Positions 1-7,248 are shown, numbered from the stretch's first letter. The stretch: DNA of 9,749 bases from JAXJQF01 sp036311285 (GCA_036311285.1 JAXJQF010000142.1:1-9749), one strand, 5' to 3'. Notes: a model not told the origin generated them from the letters alone. Program-made: numbers and translations.

Positions 1-768
1 ACTAGTGGTAACGATGTAATAGAAGAATTTATGGGTTTTATTGAGCCAGAAGATGTTGATAAGATGCAAAAACTTCTAGACGGTGAATCCATAACTGTAG
101 AAGTAAGATCAGCATTATGCTACGGTGATTTAGAGAATCATGATATAAATGATTTTTGGACTTTACTTCTTTATACGGGATATTTAACTTTTGTTCCTCA
201 GTCATATTCACCGGAAAAAGACAGTTATAGTTTGTATATTCCGAATGAAGAAATCAGAAAATGTTTTAAATCCAAAATTATGGATTTCTATAAAAACAAT
301 AACGTTATGAGGAATAGCACCAGTAATTTGATAAATGGATTATTCTCGGGTGACGTTGTAGCAGTTGAAGATAATTTAAATGAGCTTTTGGCTAAATATG
401 TGTCTATCAGAGATTTTTCTGTTAATGCTCCGAAAGAAAATTATTACCATGGATTCATGAATGGTTTACTTGCAAATGGTACATCTCTTATTGAAGAACA
501 AAAATCTAATTTTGAGTCAGGAAATGGTTATATTGATTTGATAATAAAGTCTCTAAAGAACAGAGGTATTATCGTTATTTTGGAACTAAAGCAGACACCT
601 GATGAAAATGAAGATAAGTATTTGATTGCAGAGGATGCTGTTGAGCAGATAAATAATAAGAAATACGCTGCCCCTTATATAAAAAGAAACGATATAAAAG
701 CAGTTCTTTCGTATGGTATCTGTTTCTGTAAAAAAGAATGTACTGTTGTAGGAAAAAAACTGAAATAA
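1..768 (+). CDS. AAA-ATPase-like / PD-(D/E)XK nuclease protein, C-terminal part (5' end outside window)
   Basis: The frame is open from base 1, so the gene is cut by the window edge and the first Met (31) is internal. About 255 C-terminal residues are present. The last hundred look like the PD-(D/E)XK nuclease-like domain (PDDEXK_9, formerly DUF1703) that follows an AAA-ATPase_like domain in this family. A YYHGFMNGLL stretch (nt 445-480) is followed by SGNGYIDLII, whose Asp (codon 535-537) would be the first acidic metal ligand. Next comes VILELKQ, whose Glu and Lys (codons 583-585 and 589-591) form the E-x-K half of the motif. The ATPase half with its Walker motifs lies upstream. Family members are common in multicopy in gut anaerobes and their cellular role is not established; a nuclease role is inferred from the fold. 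The start of another family member lies at the right end of the window. The stop is TAA with no clear terminator hairpin after it. Confidence 0.85.
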   Translation, partial: TSGNDVIEEFMGFIEPEDVDKMQKLLDGESITVEVRSALCYGDLENHDINDFWTLLLYTGYLTFVPQSYSPEKDSYSLYIPNEEIRKCFKSKIMDFYKNNNVMRNSTSNLINGLFSGDVVAVEDNLNELLAKYVSIRDFSVNAPKENYYHGFMNGLLANGTSLIEEQKSNFESGNGYIDLIIKSLKNRGIIVILELKQTPDENEDKYLIAEDAVEQINNKKYAAPYIKRNDIKAVLSYGICFCKKECTVVGKKLK

Positions 769-1253
769 AATTAGGGTAATCATTTTTTTTATGTTATTGC
801 AAAAATAAAAATTATTTATACATAGAAAAAGACTTCTTTTATGATTTAGGTGCATCCTACAAGATAAAGCAACTTAAGTTAAGAGAAGAACTATGACGTG
901 AATTTTTTAAACAATATAACAACCTTTTATAAATCTTTTACTTCTCCCTTAAAGTGACAACCGTTAACAAAAATTAGTAAGAAGAAGTATTTAAGAATCA
1001 GTGTCGTATAATAATGATTAAATCTTCTTTCGTATGACGCTTATAATTCTTGCTAGTATTTTTAAAACATAATTAGTGTTAGTCATAGCTTGGTAAACAT
1101 GATTTTTCAAAAAAATTAAATTCAACCCTTGAAATCTTTTTTATCGACCTTATTTAATAGTTATAAGAAAGTTCATCATATTGATGATATACAAAATTTG
1201 AGTTTAACGTTGTATATATTAAATAACTGAAATATACGAGGAAGATATTAAAA
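769..1253. other. AT-rich intergenic region upstream of htpG
   Basis: This 485-base spacer contains no convincing gene; the short ORFs in it are brief and lack ribosome binding sites. The one clear regulatory signal is a heat-shock-like promoter (1128-1153). A small perfect dyad CTTAA-G-TTAAG lies at 873-883, and several TATAAT-like boxes (for example 1007-1012 and 1042-1047) lack a matching -35. No intrinsic terminator is evident after the upstream gene. Confidence 0.6.
1128..1153 (+). promoter_or_regulatory. Candidate sigma-32 (heat-shock) promoter of htpG
   Basis: CTTGAAA at 1128-1134, preceded by CC, matches the sigma-32 -35 consensus exactly. Twelve bases after CTTGAA, GACCTTAT (1146-1153) partly matches the -10 consensus CCCCATNT: it keeps a CC pair and the T/T positions but lacks the full C run. 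Transcription would start near 1160, giving a leader of about 90 nt. That htpG is a classical sigma-32 target is known from E. coli; the assignment here is inference from motif and position. Confidence 0.55.
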
Positions 1254-3167
1254 ATGGCTGAATCAGAAAAGCATGGTTTTCAAACAGAAGTTAAGCAATT
1301 ATTACATTTATTAGCTCATAGCTTATATTCAAATAAAGAAGTATTTTTAAGAGAGTTAATTTCAAATGCTTCAGATGCTATTGATAAATTACGTTTTACA
1401 GCATTAGAAGATGCTTCTGTTTATGGTGATGATACAGACCTACATATCAGATTAAGTGTTGATAAAGAAAACAAGACTTTAACAATTTCTGATAATGGTA
1501 TCGGTATGACAAAAGATGAAGCAATTGAGCACTTAGGTACAATTGCAAAATCAGGTACAGCTGATTTCTTTAAGAATTTAACAGGTGACCAAACTAAAGA
1601 TTCTCAATTAATTGGTCAGTTTGGTGTTGGTTTCTATTCAGCATTTATTGTTGCTGATAAGGTAACAGTAGTAAGTAGAAGTGCAAAGGCTAATGCAGAT
1701 GAGGCAGTTTGCTGGGAATCTGATGGCAGTGGTGAGTTTACTGTAACTACTGTTAATAAGGAAGGTCGTGGTACTGATATTATTTTAAGCTTACGTGAAG
1801 AAGAAAAGTCATTCTTAGAAGATTGGTCTTTACGTTCAGCTATTAGCAAGTACTCAGACCATATCAGTGTTCCAGTTGAAATGTTGGAAACTGTAAAGGT
1901 AGGAAACGAAGAAGGTGAGACTGACGATAAGAGCGAAGTTGCTGAATGTACTGAATGGAAGCAAGTAAATGATGCTAAGGCATTATGGACTCGTAATCCA
2001 AAAGAAATTACAGACGAAGAATATAACGAATTTTACAAGCATATTACTCATGACTATCAAGATCCTTTAGCTTGGAGTCATAATAAGGTTGAAGGTAGCA
2101 CAGAATATACAAGCTTATTGTATGTTCCAAAGCAAGCTCCGTTTGATTTATTTAATAGAGACGTTAAGCGTGGTTTAAAGCTTTATGTTCAACGTGTATT
2201 CATTATGGATGATGCTGAACAATTTATGCCTGGTTACCTACGTTTTATTAAGGGTGTATTAGATTCAAATGATTTACCATTAAACGTATCTCGTGAAATC
2301 CTTCAAGACAACAAGGTATCTGCTCAATTAAAGAAGGCATGTACTAAGAAGTCATTACAAATGTTAGCAAAGCTTTCAAAAGATGATGATAAGACTAAGT
2401 ATCAATCATTCTGGAAGAACTTTGGTAACGTATTAAAGGAAGGTTTAGTAGAAGATTTTGAAAACAGAGATGATATCTTTGGTTTATTAAGATTTGCATC
2501 AACTAATAATGATTCTGAAATCCAAGATGTATCATTAGCTGATTATATTTCTCGTATGCCTGAAAAACAAAAGCATATCTACTATATCACAGCTGATTCA
2601 TATAAGAGTGCTGCAAACAGCCCGTACTTAGAAGTTTTAAAGAAGAAGGGTGTTGAAGTTCTTTTAATGTGGGAACGTATTGATGAATGGGTAATGAATC
2701 AAGTTTCTGATTACAAGGACAAGAAGTTTATCGCTGTTACTTCTAAGGACTTAGAATTAGGTGAATTAGAAGATAAAGAAGATAAAGAAAAACAAGAAGC
2801 TATCGCAAAAGAAGCCGAAGGTTTAGTTGAACGTGTTAAGAATGCTTTAGGTGATGATATTAAGGAAGTTAAAGTTTCTACACGTTTAGTTGATACACCT
2901 AGCTGTGTAATTTCAGATAACAACATGATGACAAATCAAATGCGTAGATTATTCGAAGCAAGTGGTCAGAAGTTACCAGAAGAAAAGTATACATTAGAAA
3001 TTAATCCAGAACATGCTTTAGTTAAGAAGATGGCAGAACAAACTGATGATGCTAAGTTCAAGGAATATGCTCAAATTATCTTTGAACAAGCGTTATTATC
3101 AGACCAAGGTGGTTTAAAGGATCCTGTTGGTTTCGTTAAGCGTTTAAATAGCTTGTTATTAGGTTAG
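1254..3167 (+). CDS. htpG: Molecular chaperone HtpG (bacterial Hsp90)
   Basis: This is an ATP-dependent dimeric cytosolic chaperone that remodels client proteins, often with the DnaK system. The 637-aa product is complete; E. coli HtpG is about 624 aa. The N-terminal GHKL ATPase domain (about 1-230) shows RELISNASDAIDKLR (33-47, with catalytic Glu34 and Mg-binding Asn38), SDNGIGM (79-85, adenine-binding Asp80) and GQFGVGFYSAF (121-131, lid/nucleotide glycines). The middle domain follows an acidic linker (about 211-235) and carries NVSREILQDN (344-353), with Arg347 in the place of the catalytic-loop arginine. The C-terminal dimerisation domain ends in VGFVKRLNSLLL. The start is set by GAGGAAG at 1238-1244, nine bases before ATG. 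Leucine is encoded overwhelmingly by TTA, as expected for a native AT-rich gene. The gene has its own candidate heat-shock promoter and terminator, so it is probably transcribed alone. Confidence 0.98.
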   Translation: MAESEKHGFQTEVKQLLHLLAHSLYSNKEVFLRELISNASDAIDKLRFTALEDASVYGDDTDLHIRLSVDKENKTLTISDNGIGMTKDEAIEHLGTIAKSGTADFFKNLTGDQTKDSQLIGQFGVGFYSAFIVADKVTVVSRSAKANADEAVCWESDGSGEFTVTTVNKEGRGTDIILSLREEEKSFLEDWSLRSAISKYSDHISVPVEMLETVKVGNEEGETDDKSEVAECTEWKQVNDAKALWTRNPKEITDEEYNEFYKHITHDYQDPLAWSHNKVEGSTEYTSLLYVPKQAPFDLFNRDVKRGLKLYVQRVFIMDDAEQFMPGYLRFIKGVLDSNDLPLNVSREILQDNKVSAQLKKACTKKSLQMLAKLSKDDDKTKYQSFWKNFGNVLKEGLVEDFENRDDIFGLLRFASTNNDSEIQDVSLADYISRMPEKQKHIYYITADSYKSAANSPYLEVLKKKGVEVLLMWERIDEWVMNQVSDYKDKKFIAVTSKDLELGELEDKEDKEKQEAIAKEAEGLVERVKNALGDDIKEVKVSTRLVDTPSCVISDNNMMTNQMRRLFEASGQKLPEEKYTLEINPEHALVKKMAEQTDDAKFKEYAQIIFEQALLSDQGGLKDPVGFVKRLNSLLLG

Positions 3168-3200
3168 TTTAAAGCTAGTTTGTATAAAAACTAATTTTAG

Positions 3201-3266
3201 AAGTAGTCTTACTGATATATTTGCTGAAGTGAATTTAGCAAATAAAGAAAGTGGGGCTACTTTTTT
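3201..3266 (+). terminator. Intrinsic terminator of htpG, two-tier hairpin with T-run
   Basis: The outer arms AAGTAGTCTTACT (3201-3213) and AGTGGGGCTACTT (3250-3262) pair over 13 positions with three G-T wobbles. An inner perfect 8-bp stem TATTTGCT (3218-3225) / AGCAAATA (3237-3244) encloses an 11-base loop, and the two tiers are separated by a small internal loop. The right arm runs into six T residues (3261-3266). It starts 34 bases after the htpG stop codon. Confidence 0.85.
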
Positions 3267-3290
3267 GTGTTAAGAGTTAGCGAATAAATG

Positions 3291-3312
3291 TAAATGATAT
3301 TGACATTTACAC
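3291..3312 (+). repeat. 22-bp direct repeat, copy 1 (left edge of accessory islet)
   Basis: Identical over 22 bases to 5166-5187; the match begins TAAATGATATTG and ends CATTTACAC. In this copy the flanking bases extend an inner dyad to TGTAAATG-N7-CATTTACA (3289-3311). The repeat contains a perfect TTGACA (3300-3305) used as the -35 of the promoter below. An exact 22-base match is not expected by chance in a window of this size, even allowing for AT bias. Confidence 0.8.
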
Positions 3313-3327
3313 TATGTTGTTTAATAT
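3300..3327 (+). promoter_or_regulatory. Sigma-70 promoter of the DUF262-type pseudogene
   Basis: TTGACA (3300-3305), 16-base spacer, TAATAT (3322-3327). The expected start site is near 3334, shortly before the AAGGA ribosome binding site (3342-3346) and the ATG at 3352. The -35 lies inside the TGTAAATG-N7-CATTTACA dyad, so a repressor bound there would block RNA polymerase; that regulation is inferred. Confidence 0.6.
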
Positions 3328-3351
3328 GAAAAAAAATGAGTAAGGAATAAG

Positions 3352-3913
3352 ATGCCTACAACAGTTGAAGTTAACAAGCAAAGTGTGGAAACTCTTTTAG
3401 GTAGTGGGAAAAGCATCCGTTTGTAATTCCCGAATATCAGCGCCCATATGCATGGACTGGACTGATGACCAGGTAGAAACTCTCTTTGAAGATCTTTGTG
3501 ATTTTACCTCCACAAGAGGTGGAATTGAGCAAGACGGCTCGTATTTTCTTGGAAGTATAGTTTCGTATCAAAATGAAAATGGTGAACAAGAGATAATAGA
3601 TGGCCAGTAACGTATTACATCACTATTTTTGTTGCTTCGAGCAATATATACAAGACTTGTTGCTACTCCAGAAGCAGAACGAACGTAAGAAGCAAAAAAT
3701 TTTATTACAAAAATTGAACATGTTATATGGAGAACTAATAAGCTTACTGGTAAGGATGATTATAAGGGTGTAGCTAACTCCGTAAAGAGTCCGGAGCTTA
3801 GCTCAATACTAGCTGACTTAGAAAAGAATCAGCTAGCAAATCTAGTGATGAAGGATTAATTTGGTAAAAATATATTTTATAGATCCAAAATAGCAGAATT
3901 TTTTTCTAATTAG
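3352..3913 (+). pseudogene. DUF262 / GmrSD-N-type protein, frameshifted and truncated
   Basis: DUF262 (GmrSD N-terminal, ParB-like) proteins include nucleotide-dependent endonucleases such as GmrS/GmrD and many defence-island proteins. ATG 3352 follows AAGGA with a 5-base gap. Frame 1 gives MPTTVEVNKQSVETLLGSGK and then stops at 3424. A one-base loss near 3415-3420 moves the homology to another frame, FVIPEYQRPYAW (3420-3455), a family hallmark. A 5-bp tandem duplication, TGGAC twice at 3453-3462, shifts it again to DDQVETLFEDL. The DGQQR motif is broken because its second Gln codon reads TAA (3608-3610). Further in-frame stops occur at 3686-3688 and 3857-3859, while plausible coding runs on to the TAG at 3911. 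Restored, this would be roughly the first 185 residues of a protein that is normally several hundred long; the rest is gone. The part after about 3760 no longer resembles DUF262 that I recognise. The gene is clearly dead. Confidence 0.85.
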
Positions 3914-3929
3914 AGTAACAGGATTTTTA

Positions 3930-4940
3930 ATGGATAATCGTGGTGAGATTATAATCTATCAGACTGAAGATGGATTGACTAAAATTAATGTAAACTTACA
4001 AAATGAAACAGTTTGGCTATCGCTAGACCAGATGTCAGGACTGTTTCAGCGAGATAAATCAACAATATCCCGTCATATAAAAAATATTTTCATCGAAGGT
4101 GAACTTGTTCGTGAGTCAACTGTTGCAAATTTTGCAACAGTTCAAAATGAGGGCGATCGCCAAGTAGAAAGAAACATTGAATACTACAATCTTGATGTCA
4201 TAATCTCTGTCGGTTATAGAGTGAAGTCTTTTCGAGGCACTCAGTTCCGTATCTGGGCTAATTCTGTCTTGAAGGAGTATATCATTAAAGGCTTTGCCAT
4301 GGATGATGAACGATTGAAAGGTAATTCTGGCGGTGATTACTGGAAAGAACTCCTTGATCGTATCCGAGATATTCGTTCATCAGAGAAGGTACTTTATCGT
4401 CAGGTGCTAGATCTCTATGCGACAAGCGTTGATTATGATCCAAAAAGCGAAACATCAATTCAATTCTTTAAGATTGTGCAGAATAAACTTCATTATGCCG
4501 CTCATGGCCATACTGCGGCCGAAGTCATATATGAACGAGCTGATGCTGAAAGACCTTTTATGGGATTAACTTCTTTTGCTGGTGAATTGCCTGCATTTAA
4601 AGATATAGGCATTGCCAAGAATTATTTGAATGAAAATGAACTTAAGATTTTGAATAATCTTGTTTCAGGTTATTTTGATCTCGCTGAAATTAGTGCTATT
4701 GAACATCGTCCAATGTACATGAGTGATTATGTAGAGCAACTTGATTCTATTTTAGTTTCTGGTAATAGAAAGCTTCTGAAGGGTTCTGGTACAGTAAGTC
4801 ATGATCAGGCAATGAAAAAAGCAAAGGAAGAATACAGAAAGTACCAAGAGATTACACTCTCGCCAGTTGAAGAAGAGTACCTTAAGAGTATTAACGGAGT
4901 ATCGAAAGAAGTTAAGAAACGAAAGAGAAATATTAGATGA
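3930..4940 (+). CDS. RhuM family protein (virulence-RhuM, COG3943)
   Basis: This 336-aa protein is close to the usual full length of the family and has no disruption. An N-terminal helix-turn-helix-like segment, VWLSLDQMSGLFQRDKSTIS (28-47), is followed by the conserved NIEYYNLDVIISVGYRVKS (82-100) and QFRIWANSVLKEYIIKGF (105-122). Further family signatures are AAHGHTAAEVIYERADAERP (190-209) followed by FMGLTSFAG, and the basic, coiled C-terminus KKAKEEYRKYQEI (296-308). RhuM was named from Salmonella pathogenicity island 3, and family members often sit near restriction-modification or toxin genes; the biochemical activity is not known. AGGA (3920-3923), six bases before ATG, supports the start. 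The stop overlaps an ATG (ATGA, 4937-4940) of a 20-codon remnant. Codon use is more mixed and GC-richer than in htpG or the two right-hand genes, suggesting acquisition. It probably depended on the promoter of the decayed gene upstream. Confidence 0.9.
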   Translation: MDNRGEIIIYQTEDGLTKINVNLQNETVWLSLDQMSGLFQRDKSTISRHIKNIFIEGELVRESTVANFATVQNEGDRQVERNIEYYNLDVIISVGYRVKSFRGTQFRIWANSVLKEYIIKGFAMDDERLKGNSGGDYWKELLDRIRDIRSSEKVLYRQVLDLYATSVDYDPKSETSIQFFKIVQNKLHYAAHGHTAAEVIYERADAERPFMGLTSFAGELPAFKDIGIAKNYLNENELKILNNLVSGYFDLAEISAIEHRPMYMSDYVEQLDSILVSGNRKLLKGSGTVSHDQAMKKAKEEYRKYQEITLSPVEEEYLKSINGVSKEVKKRKRNIR

Positions 4941-4988
4941 TTGATGAAACATTAGCATTTAGAACTATGCTTTTGTGTTTGGTGAGAT

Positions 4989-5150
4989 ATGTTATTTAAT
5001 TTACTAGATGTTGTGTTAAAGGATATCACTATGTTTGCTGAAAGAAATTCAGTAAATAAGGTTATCCTTTTTGGTTCTCGTGTAAGGCATTATCATATCG
5101 ACTCAAAGGTAGAAATATATTCGACAACGATGAAAATTAAACATTTTTGA
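4989..5150 (+). pseudogene. Remnant resembling an MNT-type nucleotidyltransferase
   Basis: This 53-codon ORF contains VNKVILFGSRVR (residues 24-35), the start of the NTP_transf_2 active-site motif (FGSRARG...SDIDL) of minimal nucleotidyltransferases. These proteins act as the antitoxin in HEPN/MNT toxin-antitoxin pairs by modifying the toxin. After GSRVR the motif decays: the usual Gly is His, a residue is missing, and the catalytic D-x-D becomes K-V-E (HIDSKVEIYS). The frame then ends at 5150, about half way through a normal domain. No HEPN partner is visible. A weak GGTGAG lies only two bases before the ATG. It begins 48 bases after RhuM, consistent with a former downstream gene in the same operon. 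The short match makes the family call moderate; non-functionality is more certain. Confidence 0.55.
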
Positions 5151-5165
5151 GATGCTCTTTTTTAC

Positions 5166-5187
5166 TAAATGATATTGACATTTACAC
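5166..5187 (+). repeat. 22-bp direct repeat, copy 2 (right edge of accessory islet)
   Basis: Exact copy of 3291-3312. It also contains TTGACA (5175-5180), but nothing like a -10 box follows at 16-17 bases (AAGTTA at 5197-5202), so it does not look like a working promoter here. The dyad is shorter than in copy 1 (TAAATG-N7-CATTTA), because the bases outside the repeat differ. It lies just downstream of the nucleotidyltransferase remnant. Confidence 0.8.
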
Positions 5188-5246
5188 GGACTGACTAAGT
5201 TACCGAACAAGTTAGATTCTAATCCTTTTACGTCGAATAGCGAATG

Positions 5247-6737
5247 TTAATTCTTTTTAGCATTATTATAGTTATAACGCAAATCTATTCTTACTTCCTG
5301 AGGTAGATTGTCATGCATGTAGTCATTGATTATAGGTGAGTCAATATCTTGAGCAAACTTGTAGTATGGAAGACCATAGTGGTTTGTTTGTTCTTTTATA
5401 AAGCTTTCATGACGAGAAGGAAGCTTTGCACAAATTTCATAGTGAATGTTAGCTATGTGATTAAAGAAGTTGTTGTATTCTTCTTTGCTGAAATTTGGAG
5501 ATAATACGTTTGTGGTGCTGTTTTGTAGAGGATGTTTTCTCTCAAACTTTAAAAATCCGTTAAAGCTTTTTAAAGAACAAATAAATGCTAACACATAGAA
5601 GTTAGATATATTTGCTATAGTAGAAGAGCTATATAGTAAATATAGATCAAGAGTAAGACTAACAGCTGTAAGTATTATCTTATTGTTCTTCGAGAAGGTT
5701 TTGCTATTTATTTTTATCTTTCTTCTAATCTTATCTTCATCAGGGTATGCTTCCGAGAATATACTTTTAGGTTGATTATAAAAACCGTTTTTGATATGGT
5801 TGTCGATAGCGGTTTGTGATAGGTTACTATCTATAATTTGAGTAATGTTTGAGAAACTTAGATGTAAATCAGATAAGGTTCTACTTAATTGATAAGCTAA
5901 AACGTTAATATTTAAGTTTCTGCGACAATAATCAATAGCATTTGAAACGTCATAAACAAGCTTAGAGTTGTTGAATTTTAAGCTCTTTATTATTTGTCTT
6001 ACAGCATAGAAGCTATGTTCTGAGTTGAGCATATAACAAAGTTCATGGTTTGTTATAAAGTAGAGTGGGAATGGAAGGTGTATAAGAGCTTCTTTTAGTT
6101 GTGGGGTTTGAGTTGCAAAATCGTATAAGCTTGTAAAGCTTAGTTCAGGATTGGCTAGTAAAGCTTCTAAGAATATAGAGTTGTAAAGTTCAATTATATT
6201 TTCATTTTTATTGGTGTCTAAAATTGGGTCTATAATTTTTTTGTTGAGCTTATTTTTAGAGTCTTCTCTGTTTTTTGAATTCTTTATATTTTCATTTGGG
6301 TATTTTGATTTAATGAGGTCTATGTTTTTTTCAAATTGGTTACGCTTATCTTTAGAAGTTGTTTTTAATACATAGTTGTTTACTATGTTTAAAAGCTGTT
6401 CATGAGATAGTATTGGATTCTCTGTTATCTTATGTTCTTTTATGTATTCACTTGAGATGTCGTATGAACTAAAAAATCCATTTAAGATGTCATTGTAGAT
6501 ACAGTCTTCATTAAATACTGATATTAAATGAATAAGTTTTATTTCTTCGATGTTATGGTCTGCAACGTTGTTAGTATTTTCAAATAAAACATAGTTTTCA
6601 GAATTAAAGTAACTAAGTAAAATTTTTGGGTGTGTTTTAACAAAAAAATCTAGCAAAGATAAACATAATTCATCTTCTGTTTGTGAAACTGACTTAACAA
6701 TGTTGTTTTTTATAAAATCTAGTATTTTATACGCCAT
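5247..6737 (-). CDS. Uncharacterised 496-aa protein, possible distant paralogue of the divergent 600-aa protein
   Basis: I do not recognise a family. The protein is rich in Asn, Lys, Ile, Leu and Ser and appears mostly alpha-helical, with no signal peptide. An Asn/Lys-rich low-complexity linker (about 143-182) separates an N-terminal region from a central helical region containing PQLKEALIHLP (212-222), LVYDVSNAID (260-269) and SRTLSDLHLSFS (285-296). Two hydrophobic stretches follow (about 353-371 and 378-390) that could form a membrane hairpin or buried helices. The tail is polar, and no nuclease, kinase or metal-binding motif stands out. The motifs line up in order with those of the protein at 7421-9223. 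The start has only a weak Shine-Dalgarno (AAGTG, 9 bases upstream) and a TATAAT box 20 bases upstream. Leucine codons are AT-rich, like the native htpG. The ORF is long and intact in very AT-rich DNA, so it is almost certainly a real gene. Confidence 0.85.
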   Translation of the reverse strand: MAYKILDFIKNNIVKSVSQTEDELCLSLLDFFVKTHPKILLSYFNSENYVLFENTNNVADHNIEEIKLIHLISVFNEDCIYNDILNGFFSSYDISSEYIKEHKITENPILSHEQLLNIVNNYVLKTTSKDKRNQFEKNIDLIKSKYPNENIKNSKNREDSKNKLNKKIIDPILDTNKNENIIELYNSIFLEALLANPELSFTSLYDFATQTPQLKEALIHLPFPLYFITNHELCYMLNSEHSFYAVRQIIKSLKFNNSKLVYDVSNAIDYCRRNLNINVLAYQLSRTLSDLHLSFSNITQIIDSNLSQTAIDNHIKNGFYNQPKSIFSEAYPDEDKIRRKIKINSKTFSKNNKIILTAVSLTLDLYLLYSSSTIANISNFYVLAFICSLKSFNGFLKFERKHPLQNSTTNVLSPNFSKEEYNNFFNHIANIHYEICAKLPSRHESFIKEQTNHYGLPYYKFAQDIDSPIINDYMHDNLPQEVRIDLRYNYNNAKKN

Positions 6738-6756
6738 TATTTATTACACTTAAACG

Positions 6757-6762
6757 ATTATA
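6757..6762 (-). promoter_or_regulatory. Candidate -10 box for the 496-aa gene
   Basis: On the minus strand a perfect TATAAT lies 20 bases before the ATG. No good -35 is found at 16-18 bases (TTTTAA-like only), and the transcript leader would be only about a dozen bases, so the call is weak. Confidence 0.3.
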
Positions 6763-7248
6763 TTGTCCTATTAACAGTTTTAAAACTTTATTAGTAGCAT
6801 TCCCTTATCTAGAGTTTTTACTTTATAAGTAGTTCTGTTATTTTTATTGCTTATTTCTTATTTTTCTTTGTTAGAATTGCTGTAAAAAACATTCAGTGAC
6901 GAAGACGCTATCACAATGTACTTATAATAATATTTATTGTGCAGTTTATCTTTCATGCACATAATCTTTTGTACACAGTATTTTTACAACATTTTTTATT
7001 ATGTAATGGAGTTTATAACTTACTCCAATTTATCTTGTTAATCAGCTCCGATAGTTTATCAAATTAAGATTTAGAATGTTTGTTTTACAAATCTTTGATT
7101 TTAAATCGATTGTTGTAATCATTGATTATGTTTTTAACGCAAAATTTTCTAATCTTATTTGAGTTTTATCTTGTTATTAGATAGTTTTTAAATATTAAGT
7201 AATAAAAATTTAATATTCTTTTAAAGTTCAAAACTTTTAAAGTTTAAC

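Larger units (their letters stand above)
3291..5187 (+). mobile_element. Putative accessory islet bounded by 22-bp direct repeats
   Basis: The block between the two identical 22-bp copies holds only accessory genes: a decayed DUF262 gene, an intact RhuM gene and a nucleotidyltransferase-like remnant. RhuM spreads its leucines over CTT, CTG, CTC, CTA and TTG, whereas the neighbouring htpG uses almost only TTA, which suggests a different origin. No integrase, transposase or terminal inverted repeat is present, so if this is a mobile unit it was moved in trans or is a remnant. The repeats could instead be two copies of a regulatory element. Confidence 0.35.

Noticed and set aside
586..855. 89-codon minus-strand ORF
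   Set aside because: Mostly antisense to the PD-(D/E)XK coding region, with low-complexity Phe/Ile/Asn composition and no ribosome binding site.
1007..1012. TATAAT box upstream of htpG as a second promoter
   Set aside because: No -35-like hexamer at 16-18 bases; such boxes are frequent by chance in DNA this AT-rich.
1634..1849. Minus-strand ORF inside htpG (and the similar one at 2711-2926)
   Set aside because: Both are antisense shadows of a highly conserved gene.
3404..3610. 68-codon plus-strand ORF as a stand-alone small gene
   Set aside because: Its residues after the first 18 are the middle of a DUF262 domain in the shifted frame; the first codons are read out of frame and it lacks its own ribosome binding site.
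4153..4160. GCGATCGC octamer resembling a highly iterated palindrome
   Set aside because: Single occurrence within coding sequence for conserved RhuM residues; no sign of iteration in the window.
4752..4958. 68-codon minus-strand ORF over the end of RhuM
   Set aside because: Antisense shadow of the conserved C-terminal region of RhuM.
4937..4999. 20-codon ORF (MIDETLAFRTML...) overlapping the RhuM stop as ATGA
   Set aside because: Too short to assign. It may be the coupled start of a lost downstream gene, but no homology is recognisable and it has no ribosome binding site of its own.
5166..5202. Copy 2 of the 22-bp repeat as an active promoter
   Set aside because: It has TTGACA, but no -10-like sequence at 16-17 bases, and no plus-strand gene follows.
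5211..5246. Possible minus-strand terminator after the 496-aa gene (TTAGA-T-TCTAA)
   Set aside because: The stem is only five A/T-rich pairs around one base, and no T-run follows on the minus strand.
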